Of a DNA stretch of 64,000 nucleotides, positions 44,705-54,890 are shown piece by piece. The DNA is from Branchinecta lynchi (Eukaryota > Arthropoda > Branchiopoda > Anostraca > Branchinectidae). The stretch is taken from assembly GCA_023053575.1 (NCBI GenBank), contig JAKZAP010000013.1, positions 5,466,001 through 5,530,000 on the forward strand, given 5' to 3'. Positions within the stretch are counted from its first letter, which is position 1. Every line of letters begins with the position of its first letter. A program made the position numbers and the translations under genes. The notes under the pieces were generated by a model. The model made no database searches, was not told the DNA's origin, and saw only the letters and a list, made by a program, of their open reading frames with translations.

Positions 44705-45850
44705 ATGTAATCTGTTATAACATTTCTCGAACAGGTCTGTAGTGTATATCTTCCTATGTCCCACAGGCACTTATATCAGGACAATGAGTTTTGTAGAGGT
44801 TGATACGATATCATATCAGCCTCCAGAGAGGATGATACGAAGCAGTATCAACCTCCGCAGAAGTTAATCGAGCACTTTTAGAACTAATAGAATCTGACCT
44901 CCAAAAAAAAGAAAAAAAGACATCACTGTTAGAAAGAAAAAAAAATTTAAAAATAATCCAGAAAAAAATTCTGAAAAATATTAGAGAAAAAGATGTTCAA
45001 AACTGAAAGAAAATGTAGCTTTCCTAGCCAACCACCCTGGACCGTACCTTGTTACAATGACATTCCTAATGAAAATGCAACTTGTCCACTGAAACAAGAT
45101 ACTTCCAGCTTTCTTCAGCTTCTTTGCTCTACTCTCCAAAAAAATGGACAAAAAACAATGACATTCTGGCACCTACGAAACTTGGTCCTTTTCACCAACT
45201 ATCAACGAGAAATGTCACTGTATCATCTCCATAATAATAAGCCTTAACTTGTATGCTTCATTTCTGCTTTTACTGGTAAGGAACCGGTCGCAGAGTCCTT
45301 GATCGCTGCTTTGTCGAAGAAACGAAAATGTATGACAAATCACAGGATTCTGCAACCGGTGGCAGCACCGGTTCAGGGTTGATAATTCTATCTCTCCTTG
45401 ATAAATCCTATCTATCGAGCCCTTCGATACAAATGAAAAAGATGGTGTTGGATAAGGATTGTATTTTTATAAACTGAAATGCACGGGTCACAACAGTAGT
45501 CATTTTCACATTTCTATAGTAGTCTAGAGTTGCCATTTCACTAAACGAAAATTCCGTACAAAAGTAGCACATAAGTACTATACCAAGCAAAGGAGACTGA
45601 GTAGGCTACTACCTAAAATTAGATTATTTTTAGATTAGATTAGAACAAAAATTTACCAAAAAGTTATAGTAGTTAACATACCTCCATCTCGGTTCATATC
45701 AGAATATCAACCTCGATGTCTGATGTTAACCTCTAATAACTTTTCTCTAACAGGTATGCAACGTATATCTTCTTATGTCCCACAGGAAGTTATATAATGA
45801 CAAGTACTTTTGTTGACTATTAGCTAGAAATCTCGCTTTATCATCTTCAT
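44705..45850 (+). repeat. Element Y, forward copy
   Basis: It is collinear with 24,590-25,700: ttcctatgtcccacagg, gatacgatatcatatcagcc, ccactgaaacaagatacttcc, ggaaccggtcgcagag, then a reduced palindrome near 45,660-45,745. The stretch at 44,935-45,010 keeps the empty site for element G copy 4. Confidence 0.7.
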
Positions 45851-46455
45851 GATTATGTGCCTAAAGCTTCATTTCTGTATTAACTGTCAAGATGTAAGGA
45901 ACCGGTCGCAGAATCCGGGCTCACTTTTCGAGGAAGTCCAGAATATGTGACAAACATCAGAATTCTGCGACCGCTGGCAACACTGTCATCGTAAAGCACG
46001 TTTTCGCCTGATTTCAAATTTCTTGAGCGAAGCTATCAAATCTTCTGCGAAGCTGCCGCTATCAAATATACTAAACGCGTGTGAACATACTAAAAGCACA
46101 GTCGGAACGTATTTACACCCTGGTCACACTAGGATCAAAAACGGCATAGATTTGAGGAACTACTGTTTTGCGCAGATTGGCGAAATGCTGTGCTGTCACC
46201 CTAGAAGGATTTCAAACTACAGTAGCCTATTCAGGTCTGGTGACTTTCTTGATTTTTTTTTTTTTTTAGCAACCCCGAAAAGCTCTCTTTTCTTGGATCT
46301 AGTGGTCAACAGATACTTCGGTGCCGGATTCTGCGAATAAAAAAGCCTAGCGTAGTTTTACCAAGCTCTTAGGGAATACTTCATCAGTTAAAATAGAAAA
46401 AAGAAACATGACTATCTATTATAAAACAAAGTTATAAAGCAGATTGCAACTGTCG
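45851..46455 (-). other. Receptor intron, element Y remnants
   Basis: 45,880-45,990 repeats Y words (aaggaaccggtcgcagaat, aattctgcgaccgctggcaa). A plus-strand frame of 105 codons (46,023-46,340) has no known domain. Confidence 0.4.
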
Positions 46456-46675
46456 ATACCTGTTCGAAAAAGTTATAATAGTTAACATACCTCCATCTCG
46501 GTTGATATCGGAATAACAATCTCGACGGCCATTTAAAAATATCAACCTCGCTACCCTGGCTGATATTTTTCATAACCTGCCTCGCCTTCGGCTCGGACAG
46601 GTTATTTTCAATGGCCATCTCGTTGTTATTTTCCGATATCAACCTCGATGTCTAAAGTTAACCTTTAGTAACCTT
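46456..46675. repeat. T-shaped nested palindrome of element Y (best copy)
   Basis: Outer arms 46,481-46,532 and 46,612-46,662 pair over about 50 bp with few mismatches (gttaac ... ggccat / atggcc ... gttaac). They enclose two separate hairpins: AAAAATATCA/TGATATTTTT (46,535-46,570) and AACCTG/CAGGTT (46,574-46,603). The fold is a T or cloverleaf. The same plan occurs at about 25,630, 26,757 and 58,350. Confidence 0.8.
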
Positions 46676-46681
46676 GAAAAC

Positions 46682-47165
46682 GTTATGCATAACAGGCTTT
46701 GCCAGGAGAGCCGAAAATGATATGACGATATCATGACGAAAAACATCACGATATCACGAGAGCCGAAAAAGAATGTGATATCATGATATCACGATATCAT
46801 GGCGATCTGATGACGACAAACACGATAGCTGAAAAAGAATGTGATATCATGATATGACGATATCATGACGATATCATGACGACAAATATCACGATATCAT
46901 GACGCCAAACAAAAGAGTCAGCAAATGCTTTGTCGACTCATCCTGGCAATGCTTGTTATGCATAACAAGCTTTGCCAGGAGAGCCGAAAACGATATCACG
47001 ATGTCACGACGACAAACATCACGATATCATGAGAGCCGAAAAAGAATGTGATATCATGATATCACGATATCATGACGACAAATATCACAATATCATGACG
47101 CCAAACAAAAGAGTGAGCAAATGCTTTGTCGGCTCTTCCTGGCAATGCTTGTTATGCATAACATG
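46682..47165. repeat. GATATC-dense palindromic repeat, two units
   Basis: Two units share ends GTTATGCATAACAAGCTTTG, ccaggagagccgaaaa and the inverse (gtcggctcttcctggcaatg, cttgttatgcataac). The interior is made of atatcatgatatcacgat words and gacgacaaa spacers. The units meet at the shared palindrome GTTATGCATAAC near 46,957-46,968. Confidence 0.8.
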
Positions 47166-47324
47166 TTTTTTTTTAAATCGCAACAGTTTATTATTATCTT
47201 TTGAAACTGCGCATCCTTGTGTTATCGGTTATGAAACCTCTGACAGTGCAAGGACCGGCTGATCCTTGACCCTTCTAATATACCGCCTTCTCTCCCCCAT
47301 AGCCGACTGTCTTGTGAGACAAGA
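47166..47324. mobile_element. Element U, right-end fragment
   Basis: gaaactgcgcatccttgtgt, then ctctgacagtgcaagg, equals the right end of the copy at 31,737. Confidence 0.5.
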
Positions 47325-47648
47325 GTTGCGTTTTTGCAGATACCATGGTATCTGATACCATAGTATCTAATACCACGGTCAAAGGGCGTTTATGCATTTA
47401 TCGCGGTATCTGGCCAGTCATCTTGGTATCTGATACCGTAAGAACTGATATCTGAAAAAGTCATTATACTAATCATCACAAACAATATGCCTAGATTTTG
47501 TCAAATTGGCGGGAAAGAAGTTTGGCACTTAGTAGTGTGACTAGATATCAGTTTTCCTTTGAGATGACTTCGAAAAGCGGAATTTTGGCAGTCGTCGTTT
47601 TTTCAGAGCAACTGTTGTATCAGATACCACAGTAACTGCAAAAACGAC
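47325..47648. mobile_element. Inverted-repeat element Q, copy 2
   Basis: Left GTTGCGTTTTTGCAGATACC, right (reversed) GTCGTTTTTGCAGTTACTGT. It has the palindrome GATACCATGGTATC near the left end. Confidence 0.7.
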
Positions 47649-47699
47649 AAATCGCAGATCCAGTTACCGTGGTACGGGTATTAGCAACGTTCCAGATCT

Positions 47700-47905
47700 G
47701 TAAACAGGACAATTACACTGTCAAAATTTTCATAACGTATAGCACAATTAAATAAATTAAATAAATTTTATAATTAATTTAATAAATTTTATAATTAATT
47801 TAATAAATTAATTTTGTTTTTTGTCTATGTTAGTATTATGTTAGTTGTGTATATATAAGTTTGTTAACAAAAATAACTTGAACTTGAACTAACTTGAACT
47901 TGAAC
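47700..47905. other. AT-rich stretch with taattaa words
   Basis: Low-complexity aaattttataattaatttaa repeats at 47,752-47,812, then aacttgaac repeats near 47,876-47,902. Confidence 0.5.
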
Positions 47906-48216
47906 AAAGATGCACGGTTTCAACAGACAACACATAGGGTGTTAGCTGTTATGTTTTTTAAACGTTACGTATTAAAAAGTTATGCAGACAGAAAGGTCCG
48001 ACAAACATCTGCTGATATTTTTGTTTGTCATCATGGTATAAGAGCATTTAAAAGATGCTTTTTCGGCAATTTTTCGGCTCTTCCTAGAAATGCTTGTAAT
48101 GCATAACGCTTAATGCATAAGGTTTGCAAAATCATAAAAGATAACATCCCAAGTCGTATCTGTCGAAACTGCACATCCTTGTTTTATCTCTTACAAAACT
48201 TCTGATAGTGCATGGC
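47906..48216. mobile_element. Element U, copy with both ends
   Basis: Left gatgcacggtttcaacagac, right gaaactgcacatccttg and ttctgatagtgca. It contains a fragment of the GATATC-repeat end (ttcggctcttcctagaaatg, ttgtaatgcataac). Confidence 0.55.
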
Positions 48217-48507
48217 CTGTGGCCTAGACAACTTGAAGTCCCGTCCGGGTCGGATCACTCCTTCGGGAGCTGGCTTGTTACAAGATTTCGCATTCCCCTT
48301 CCTTCTCATGCGGATACGGAAAATGACTGTTTGTAGGCCAAGGTAGAGTCCCTAATACGCCTGGTAAGTTTCATCGTTCTAGCCCATCGGACAGCAGCGA
48401 TCTGTATCACACTTTAGCCAAAGGCTGCAAGTAGCCTACTGCATACCGACAAAATGAAAACAAAGTCGGTACGCCTAGTATTAGTTCCAAAGTAAGAAAA
48501 AAACCTA

Positions 48508-48908
48508 ACGCGTATTCTCGCTGTTCCCCGAAGACTTCTGCGTTTGTCTTTGTCCCAGGGTCTCACTCCCCCTATTCCCCTAGTCCACACGGACGGGGAA
48601 TGCTCCGATATCACCACCATCATAAAAAAGGACTCCTTTTCAGATTCGAAGGGGAATCAAATTTTGCTAGTGCTGGTGCAAGTATAATTAATTAAAAACA
48701 ATCAGAATAAACAAAACCAAAAGTAAAAGTGAATCCAGACTAATGCCTTCAACCCTAAATTTTGTTTTTCTTTAACTAAATGGATTTTGGAAGCATTCCC
48801 TGTATTCTCGTTGTTTTTCGTGAGCAGAGCCCGCGTGGAGTGACCCCCATATTCTTGCCGTTCCCTTTGATCCCCGAGGAGCCTTCGGGGAACTGCGAGA
48901 ATACGCCT
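48508..48908. mobile_element. MITE-like element R, copy 2 (3-bp duplication CTA)
   Basis: Left ACGCGTATTCTCGCTGTTCC, right (reversed) AGGCGTATTCTCGCAGTTCC, flanked by CTA (48,505-48,507 and 48,909-48,911). It lies 30 bp inside the intron from the receptor donor at 48,938. Confidence 0.85.
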
Positions 48909-48938
48909 CTAATGGGAAAATGGCGTAAGATGGCTTAC

Positions 48939-49094
48939 CAGCTGCCTCTTTGGATTTCTGCTTAATTTCATCATAAACATGATCGAACTTCATCTTTTCA
49001 TCGTCTTTGTCTATACTCGCATAGATGCCTAGGTTTGGATTGCAGAGATCAGCTTCCTTGTTTTTCATGTCCGAAGGTCCGCTGGAGTAAGCCC
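48939..49094 (-). CDS. drpr: Draper/MEGF10-like receptor exon (first ITAM-like tyrosine)
   Basis: The acceptor on the reverse strand is tcctttttag, the donor GCTG|GTAAGC. Phase 1 on both sides, 156 nt. It encodes GAYSSGPSDMKNKEADLCNP, then NLGIYASIDKDDEKMKFDHV and YDEIKQKSKEAA. HVYDEIK is the Draper signature for the first tyrosine of the ITAM-like unit. YASI is another YxxI site. Reading past the donor runs into the element R copy only 30 bp away. Confidence 0.93.
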
Positions 49095-49318
49095 CTAAAA
49101 AGGATAGGAATTTTGAAACTCCATAACTCTGGTTACGTTTCCCTGCTGGTTTTGTAGATACTTCTAATAATAGTATTAGAAGTAATCTAATATAATAATA
49201 ATAAAAGTATTACTATCAAGACCCGGATGCTAAGATAATTTTTTTTATAAGATAACTTTAAAATGTTTAATTTTAATAGATGATTTTTAAAAGATAATTT
49301 TGACAACAGATGACAAAC
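49095..49318 (-). other. Receptor intron next to the exon, nothing recognised
   Basis: AT-rich; repeated ataataata and taagataa words. Confidence 0.4.
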
Positions 49319-49447
49319 GTTTGCGCGTCCTTGTGGTAAACGTTATAAGGACATATCTGTTATGACCGTTTTAAGTGTTATGTTTCACGAAGACATTTTA
49401 AAAAGGGTCATAACAGATAGACTCTCATAACACAAGGACGCGCAAAC
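49319..49447. repeat. Inverted-repeat element with 17-bp perfect ends
   Basis: GTTTGCGCGTCCTTGTG at the left is inverted exactly at the right (cacaaggacgcgcaaac). Inner arms are ggacatatctgttatgacc and ggtcataacagata. The AAGGA-type end is similar in layout to element U. Confidence 0.85.
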
Positions 49448-49717
49448 ATGTGATATATGTTATCAAACTTCTTGACTTTCCAACATCGTCATGAGTTCAG
49501 CAGGGCAACGTTGAGCTTTTTCTCACGTTTTCGTGAAAACACAGTGGCCCAACTCCCAACACAAGCTCAACCTCAGACGATTGCTCCACAGACGACAATA
49601 AGCCATCTATCAGTTTTAGCGAATAAGAATACTACTGCTTCAGTAAACCGTAATTTTCCAACCGAGATTGGAAGTGAAAAAATAATGACGTCACAAGCAG
49701 GCTCCAAAAACTAGTAA

Positions 49718-50011
49718 CCCGATGAAAAATTTATCTCAAAAAAGTACTATGAAGTAGTACGAAAAAGTAGCATACAGTACTAACGATGCTACTACATGCT
49801 TCTACTTCAAGGCTAGCGTGTTACTGCATACTACTATTAGCAAGACTGGATGCTACTATGGCAAGACAGAATGCTACTGGATATTACTACTGTTATGGAG
49901 TCATAAGATTGGACCGGTCTGAGGCACATTAAATGATAGTATTCTTCGCTATACATAGTATTACATGCAACGTTTTCGTACTACTACGCAGGCTACACAT
50001 TTTTCATTGGG
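49718..50011. mobile_element. MITE-like element M, copy 3
   Basis: Ends are CCCGATGAAAAATTTATC and cacatttttcattggg, with inner inverted gtagtacgaaaaagtagcat and aacgttttcgtactac. It is complete and without a nested insertion. Confidence 0.8.
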
Positions 50012-50213
50012 AAAACAAAACAAAAATTATCTTGCCCCTACACGTCAACGGTGAAAGAGGTCGACATTGAAACTTCTGCAAAGATTTGTAAGCTTTTTTA
50101 AGTTTTACGGCACTGGATCCCGCGCGAATACTCCTAAGCTCTAGAGAATTTCACCATTTCACTCTCTGTTAAAGTAATCAGCAATCACAGTCCGAAGTGA
50201 CTGAATGTGGGTT

Positions 50214-51262
50214 ACAGAAGTACCAACACTTGGAACAACGCCAATTACTCCCTCCTACGAGGTAAAAGATAACTGTTTTTCAGTACTGTGAGTCATATTC
50301 TATCTTATACTATTAGTTTATTATTGACTAATAGTTTAATTTTTCAACTATTAATTCATCTAGCCCTACTTGTTTTCCCTACCAATTTTCCTATTGTACT
50401 AAAACTGAAAAAGAAATAATGAATATTAAGAAGAGTCCGTTCAATCTTTTTCTTTCTCTATACTTTCTCTCGATTTCTCGGCCGGAATGTATAACAGCGA
50501 TAATTATTCATATATTTTATTATATTTCTGTAATGTCCTTCTTCTGCAGACGATGCTTATTACGCTGGTCATTATAGAAATAAAATAAAATCGATGTTCC
50601 TTCAGCCCAAGCTGACTGCGAATCATATTTGACGGTACAAAACGGATAAGTCAGCTACGTTTATTAGGAGCTCTATCTCGGCCTTCTTGGCAAGGGTCCT
50701 CTTCAGGCTCAAACCGCTCAAGCTGGAAAATGAACTTGTGAAAAACAATTAAAGATTCCGATTTTGTGAACTTCTTCTTTGAAAATTGTTTGGAGTTAAA
50801 GCTGGTCCTGTGATTTTATTCTTATTATTTAATTGTTTTTCACAAGTTCGTTTTCCAGCTTGAGCGGTTTGAGCCTGAAGAGGACCCTTGCCAAGAAGGG
50901 CCGAAATATTGCTCTAATAAAATGTACCTGACTTATCCGTTTTGCACCGTCAAATATAAAATAAAATATATAAATAATTGCCGCTGTCATACATTCCGGT
51001 CGAGAAATCGAGAGAAAGTATAGAGAAAGCGAAAAATCGAACGGACTCTCCTTAATATTCATTATTTCTTTTACAGTTTTAGTGCAATAGAATTTGGTAG
51101 GGAAAACAAGTAGAGTTAGATGAATCAGTAGTTAAGAAAATAAACTATTAGTCAATAAAATAAACTAATATATAATAGAATATAACTCATAGTACTGAAC
51201 AACCGTTATATTTTACCTCGTAGGAAGTAATTGGCGTTGTTCAAAGTGCTGGTATTTCTGTA
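50214..51262. repeat. 1.05-kb imperfect palindrome
   Basis: The left arm (about 50,214-50,575) and right arm (about 50,950-51,262) are inverted copies: acagaagtaccaacacttgg against the inverse ccagcactttgaacaacgcc, ctcgatttctcggccggaatg against cattccggtcgagaaatcgag, and tgttttccctaccaa against ttggtagggaaaaca. The centre is a complete element T hairpin (50,628-50,954). Arms differ by scattered changes and small gaps. Confidence 0.85.
50628..50954. mobile_element. Hairpin element T, long copy (about 126-bp arms)
   Basis: Arms 50,628-50,753 and 50,828-50,954 start and end with TTTGACGGT(A/G)CAAAACGG. The loop is about 75 bp. The right arm carries gagCCTGAAGAGGACCCTTG and GGGCCGAAATATTGC. Confidence 0.85.
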
Positions 51263-51473
51263 TACCAACTGTTTCTGTTGGTACATTCAGTTCTGCAGAA
51301 AGAAAGCTACGAAGTTGGTTTATCAATAAACAATTTGATTTGAATCCATTTGATATTGCGGCAATCTATATGTAAATATGTATTGCAGCCCTAATGCCCT
51401 TCTTCCAGGACAAGAAAAGTATACACCATTCCCTGGATACATCTGGAACTTCAAGGGGGACTGAGGAACTTAC
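51263..51473 (-). other. Receptor intron, short unassigned stretch
   Basis: No feature recognised before the donor at 51,468-51,473. Confidence 0.4.
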
Positions 51474-51668
51474 CTTTGTCAAATCGCTGGTCCTCTTCGT
51501 GGCTACAACAGGCTTTGGCTTTGTCCAAATTGCAACCTTTTCCGCTCAGATCATTTCGAATCACTGTAATCGGTGTGGCATTATTTAAGATCTGTGTGCT
51601 TTCGTTATCGCTGGCTTTAGCTGCTCCGTTCTGGTAGGTGTAAACAGGGTTGTCGAAGTGGTGCCGCT
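51474..51668 (-). CDS. drpr: Draper/MEGF10-like receptor exon (NPxY motif)
   Basis: The acceptor on the reverse strand is ttcttttgacag, the donor AAAG|GTAAGT. Phase 1 on both sides, 195 nt. It encodes ERHHFDNPVYTYQNGAAKAS, then DNESTQILNNATPITVIRND and LSGKGCNLDKAKACCSHEED. FDNPVY is an NPxY motif that in CED-1/Draper relatives binds the PTB adaptor CED-6/GULP. The position directly after the juxtamembrane LAHVHY block matches Draper. A 780-bp transposon begins 33 bp upstream of the acceptor. Confidence 0.94.
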
Positions 51669-51700
51669 CTGTCAAAAGAAAATCATCATAGAGATCGTAA

Positions 51701-52480
51701 ATCCGCTTTCACATTGACGCTTTGAGCCTTTCACACTAATATATATATATATTTTATTTATAACCCGCCAAATACAGAATGTGGTAGCGGGGTAAAGGGA
51801 ATAACGCGAAATAACACAAGATAAAGTAATAGTATAAACAGAAAAAGTTTAGACATAATTACTAACTGGGCCTGAAAAATTCATGAAAAACATCATGGAC
51901 TTGGAAGACTATGATGACGAGATGTATATAGTAGTGACGCTGACGTTTTCTCGAGTCAACGAATCACATCTTGGACGCCGAACTTCTGAACTAATTTGTG
52001 GTTGCGGCAGGAACGAGGAAGGTACATAAAAAATTTAGTAACACGTCTTCAAAGTTTTAGTGTCTTTTTTCGCAGAATGTGATAAAAACCGGAAAAATAC
52101 AAGATGTAAGGAGTGCAAAAAGCGCTATAAATTCTAAGCTACGCAACCTCTGTTTCCGCGCAACGCAGAGCTTAAATAAAACGCGTCGCAAGAATGGAAC
52201 CAAGTTCCAATCTTGCGTTGCGTCGACGCGTATGCATCAGATTTGTCAGTGTAAAACGGAAGTTTTTGAAGAAAAACTAAAAAAAAACATGCTGACGATG
52301 AAGAAAGACTTGCTACAAGTGAAAGAAACTAAAATTCAGCAAAAAAAAAAAAAAAATTCAACTTCATAAATGAGCATCCAGCTTGAAAGCTTCTCGCGCA
52401 GGTGTGAACGATAAGCTACTCAACCCCTGCGCAACGCACGATAAACGCATACGCAACGACGCGTCAGTGTGAAAGCGGCT
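51701..52480. mobile_element. Harbinger-like element with TAA duplication, with nested LINE tail
   Basis: The ends are ATCCGCTTTCACATTGACGC and (reversed) AGCCGCTTTCACACTGACGC, flanked by TAA (51,698-51,700 and 52,481-52,483). A TAA target and short inverted repeat fit PIF/Harbinger elements. The 3' part (52,075-52,370) is open for 96 codons but shows no transposase motif. It contains the family L fragment listed next. Confidence 0.75.
51742..52060 (-). mobile_element. Family L-like LINE, 3' end fragment
   Basis: The reverse strand ends ...ccgctaccacattctgtatttggcgggttataaataaaa, then (TA)n. The ggcgggttataaataaa-type motif is the family's 3' end. Coding sequence is decayed. It is nested in the 51,701-52,480 element. 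Confidence 0.6.
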
Positions 52481-52694
52481 TAACACAAAGCCATATTATT
52501 TCTCAGAATTGCAACCATCTTTGGCCCTAGGTGGGTATCACTTCTATCACGCTATCACGCACTTCTATCACGCTATAGTCGGCCAGTCTGTTAGGAAAAA
52601 ACTGTAACTGTGTTGAATATCAGTCATAGACAGGATGCGTCTCAAGGACTCGTCGTAGAAACATGAACAGAGAACCATCATATTTCGAATATTA

Positions 52695-53056
52695 GTTGCG
52701 TTTTGCAGTTATTACCATGGTATCTGATGTCCTAGTCAACAGTTACTGAATACCTGACCAGTTACCGTGGTATCTGTGATATGGACAGGATATCCAGATA
52801 ACACGTTCCCGAGCGTAGAAACTATCTGAAAAGTCACCTCACTTTCATCATCACCTTCTCAAGAACCTTAATTTTGTGTCAAATCTACGGAAAAGAAGTT
52901 TTGCACTTGTGATGTAAGGGATGTAAGCATTACTTTTGATGATGGTGATGGCAGGATGTAAGTATTACTTTTGGGGGGCTTCCAAAAACGCGAACTCGGC
53001 AATTTCCGATTTTGTTGAGGAACCAGAGTATCAGATACCATGGCAACATCAAAAAA
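52695..53056. mobile_element. Inverted-repeat element Q, copy 3
   Basis: Left GTTGCGTTTTGCAGTTATTA and ccatggtatctgat, right (reversed) gttgccatggtatctgatac. It is collinear with the other Q copies, with tttgcacttgtgatg inside. Confidence 0.6.
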
Positions 53057-53271
53057 TGTTCTGTAAGGCTGTTCCAGGGTCGTTTGAAAACTCCGCGTGT
53101 ACAAATCATTGTGGGGACGCGATTTTACCGACGTTCCTATCTCTCGCCCAGGAAAAACAGCTAATACACAGCTACGAGACTACACATTTGCTTACCACAA
53201 TAGCTGTAGACGCTTGGAGGCCGTGGCAATTGGCAGCATGAGATAAAAAAGGACTTGAGAACATCTAGTAA

Positions 53272-53420
53272 TTATGTGAGTAAGTAATTCACTTGTGACC
53301 CGCCAGTTTGGGAAAGAGAGTACATTGCTGATTCGGACCATTTGTCATTTGTCCATGTGCTGATTGTGACCATTTGTCCGTGAATTTTGTTAGGGACGAG
53401 GAAATATCTCAAAGCGATGA
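53272..53420 (-). mobile_element. Family L LINE, 3' end fragment
   Basis: gtgagtaagtaattcacttgtgacccgcca on the plus strand equals the family tail reversed. gggacgaggaaatatc matches gcgacgaggaaacatcc at 10,700. Confidence 0.65.
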
Positions 53421-53845
53421 CAAGAACAGCGGGTTTTTGCCCGTTAATCAAAACTTGCCAAAGCAGTGGGGACTTAGCACAACAAAATACCTTACGGCTT
53501 GTTTTTGTCCCTGGTCATATGGAATTCAATCAAATTAAAAATGCAATAAACATTCGCGTCAGTTTTGATAAAAAGTTGACGTTTTCACAGGATGAAGACC
53601 ACTCAACAAAACTTCCTTCAGCTTGTCTCGCATTCGTCGTGTATGAGAATTGCAAAATAACAATAGCACTAAATCTGGAAGGAAGCCTGGGTCTTATCGA
53701 CTGTCAAATTCAACGAAGTCATAAGTTGCTAGTAGCGAGGCTAGTAGTGTATAAGAGAGCGCATCGAAGTCTTTCACACCCGTGCAGGTAACGCAACTCC
53801 TGACAACAGAAAACATTTCCATGCCCTGGCTTTTAGAGATGGCTT
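53421..53845 (+). other. Receptor intron, unassigned open frame
   Basis: The plus-strand frame 53,387-53,791 (134 codons) runs through this stretch. No domain was recognised and part of it overlaps the LINE fragment, so it is not called as a gene. Confidence 0.35.
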
Positions 53846-54013
53846 TTAGACACTATCCGCACAGCGACTGCTCTTTGCGAGAGGCCGTATATTCTCCATC
53901 AACTTCTCCCCAAGAGAACCGTCTCCTTTGTGCAGGCTGTCTCCTTTCTCTTGATACATTTTTATGGCCTCAGTTAAGGCTTGGCAGTGTGACATTCGAG
54001 ATCTACAGAAATG
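53846..54013 (-). other. Unassigned reverse open segment after an acceptor-like site
   Basis: After ggccatttctgtag on the reverse strand an open frame reads SRMSHCQALTEAIKMYQEKG, then DSLHKGDGSLGEKLMENIRP and LAKSSRCADSV, stop. It looks like an amphipathic, soluble helix-rich piece, but no family was recognised. It could be a decayed host-gene or retrogene fragment. The phase after the acceptor is 1-base, which would fit the receptor's phase-1 introns only by chance. Confidence 0.25.
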
Positions 54014-54046
54014 GCCATCGCTCCAGAGACAAAGCGTGGCGCTGAA

Positions 54047-54890
54047 GACCGGAAACATGGCTTTCTAACTCTAGTATTTTTTGCAACCCAGATCTCAAAA
54101 CTAAAGAAGAGATAGGACGGCTGAGTGAAAGAATGCAAATCTTGAAAGTTACTAAACCGGAAACATGGCTTTCTAACTCTAATATCTTTTGGCAACCCGG
54201 ATCTCAAAACCAAAGAAGAGATAGGATGTCTGAATTAAACAAAGCAAATCTTAAAAGTAACTCAACAAATTTACTAAAACCGGAAACATGGCTTTCTAGC
54301 TCCAGTATTTTTTGGCAACGCAGATCTCAAAACCAAAGAAGAGATAGGATAGCTGAGTGAAAGAACGCGAATCTTAAAAGTAACTCAACAAATTTACTAA
54401 ACCAGAAACATGGCTTTCTAGCTCCAGTATTTTTTGGCAACGCAGATCTCAAAACCAAAGAAGAGATACGATGGCTGAGTGAAAGAACACAAATCTTGAA
54501 AGTTACTAAACCGGAAACATGGCTTTCTAACTCTAATATCTTTTGGCAACCCGGATCTCAAAACCAAAGAAGAGATAGGATGTCTGAATTAAACAAAGCA
54601 AATCTTAAAAGTAACTCAACAAATTTACTAAACCAGAAACATGGCTTTCTAGCTCCAGTATTTTTTGGCAACGCAGATCTCAAAACCAAAGAAGAGATAG
54701 GATGGCTGAGTGAAAGAACGCGAATCTTAAAAGTAACTCAACAAATTTACTAAACCAGAAACATGGCTTTCTAGCTCCAGTATTTTTTGGCAACGCAGAT
54801 CTCAAAACCAAAAAAGAGATAGGATGGCTGAGTGAAAGAACGCAAATCTCAAAAGAAACTCCACAAATTTACTAAAGCCGGGAACACGGC
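54047..54890. repeat. Tandem repeat of 108- and 122/123-bp units
   Basis: Unit starts (accggaaacatggctttct or accagaaacatggctttct) fall near 54,047, 54,155, 54,278, 54,400, 54,508, 54,630, 54,753 and 54,876. Successive lengths are 108, 123, 122, 108, 122, 123, 123. Long units carry an extra 14-15 bp (aactcaacaaattt). The frames read through units because lengths are often multiples of three; no stop-free array remains. Confidence 0.9.

Noticed and set aside
46023..46340. 105-codon plus-strand frame
   Set aside because: No domain; it overlaps decayed element Y sequence and a T run.
48772..49068. Receptor tail continued past the donor at 48,938
   Set aside because: The extra residues come from element R; the donor and the next exon match Draper proteins.
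53387..53791. 134-codon plus-strand frame
   Set aside because: It begins in a reversed LINE tail and shows no conserved motif.
54133..54753. Repeat proteins encoded by the tandem array
   Set aside because: Frames persist only because unit lengths are near multiples of three; the protein frame changes between units.
54047..54890. CRISPR-like array
   Set aside because: Repeats are contiguous 108-123-bp units without unique spacers, in an animal intron.
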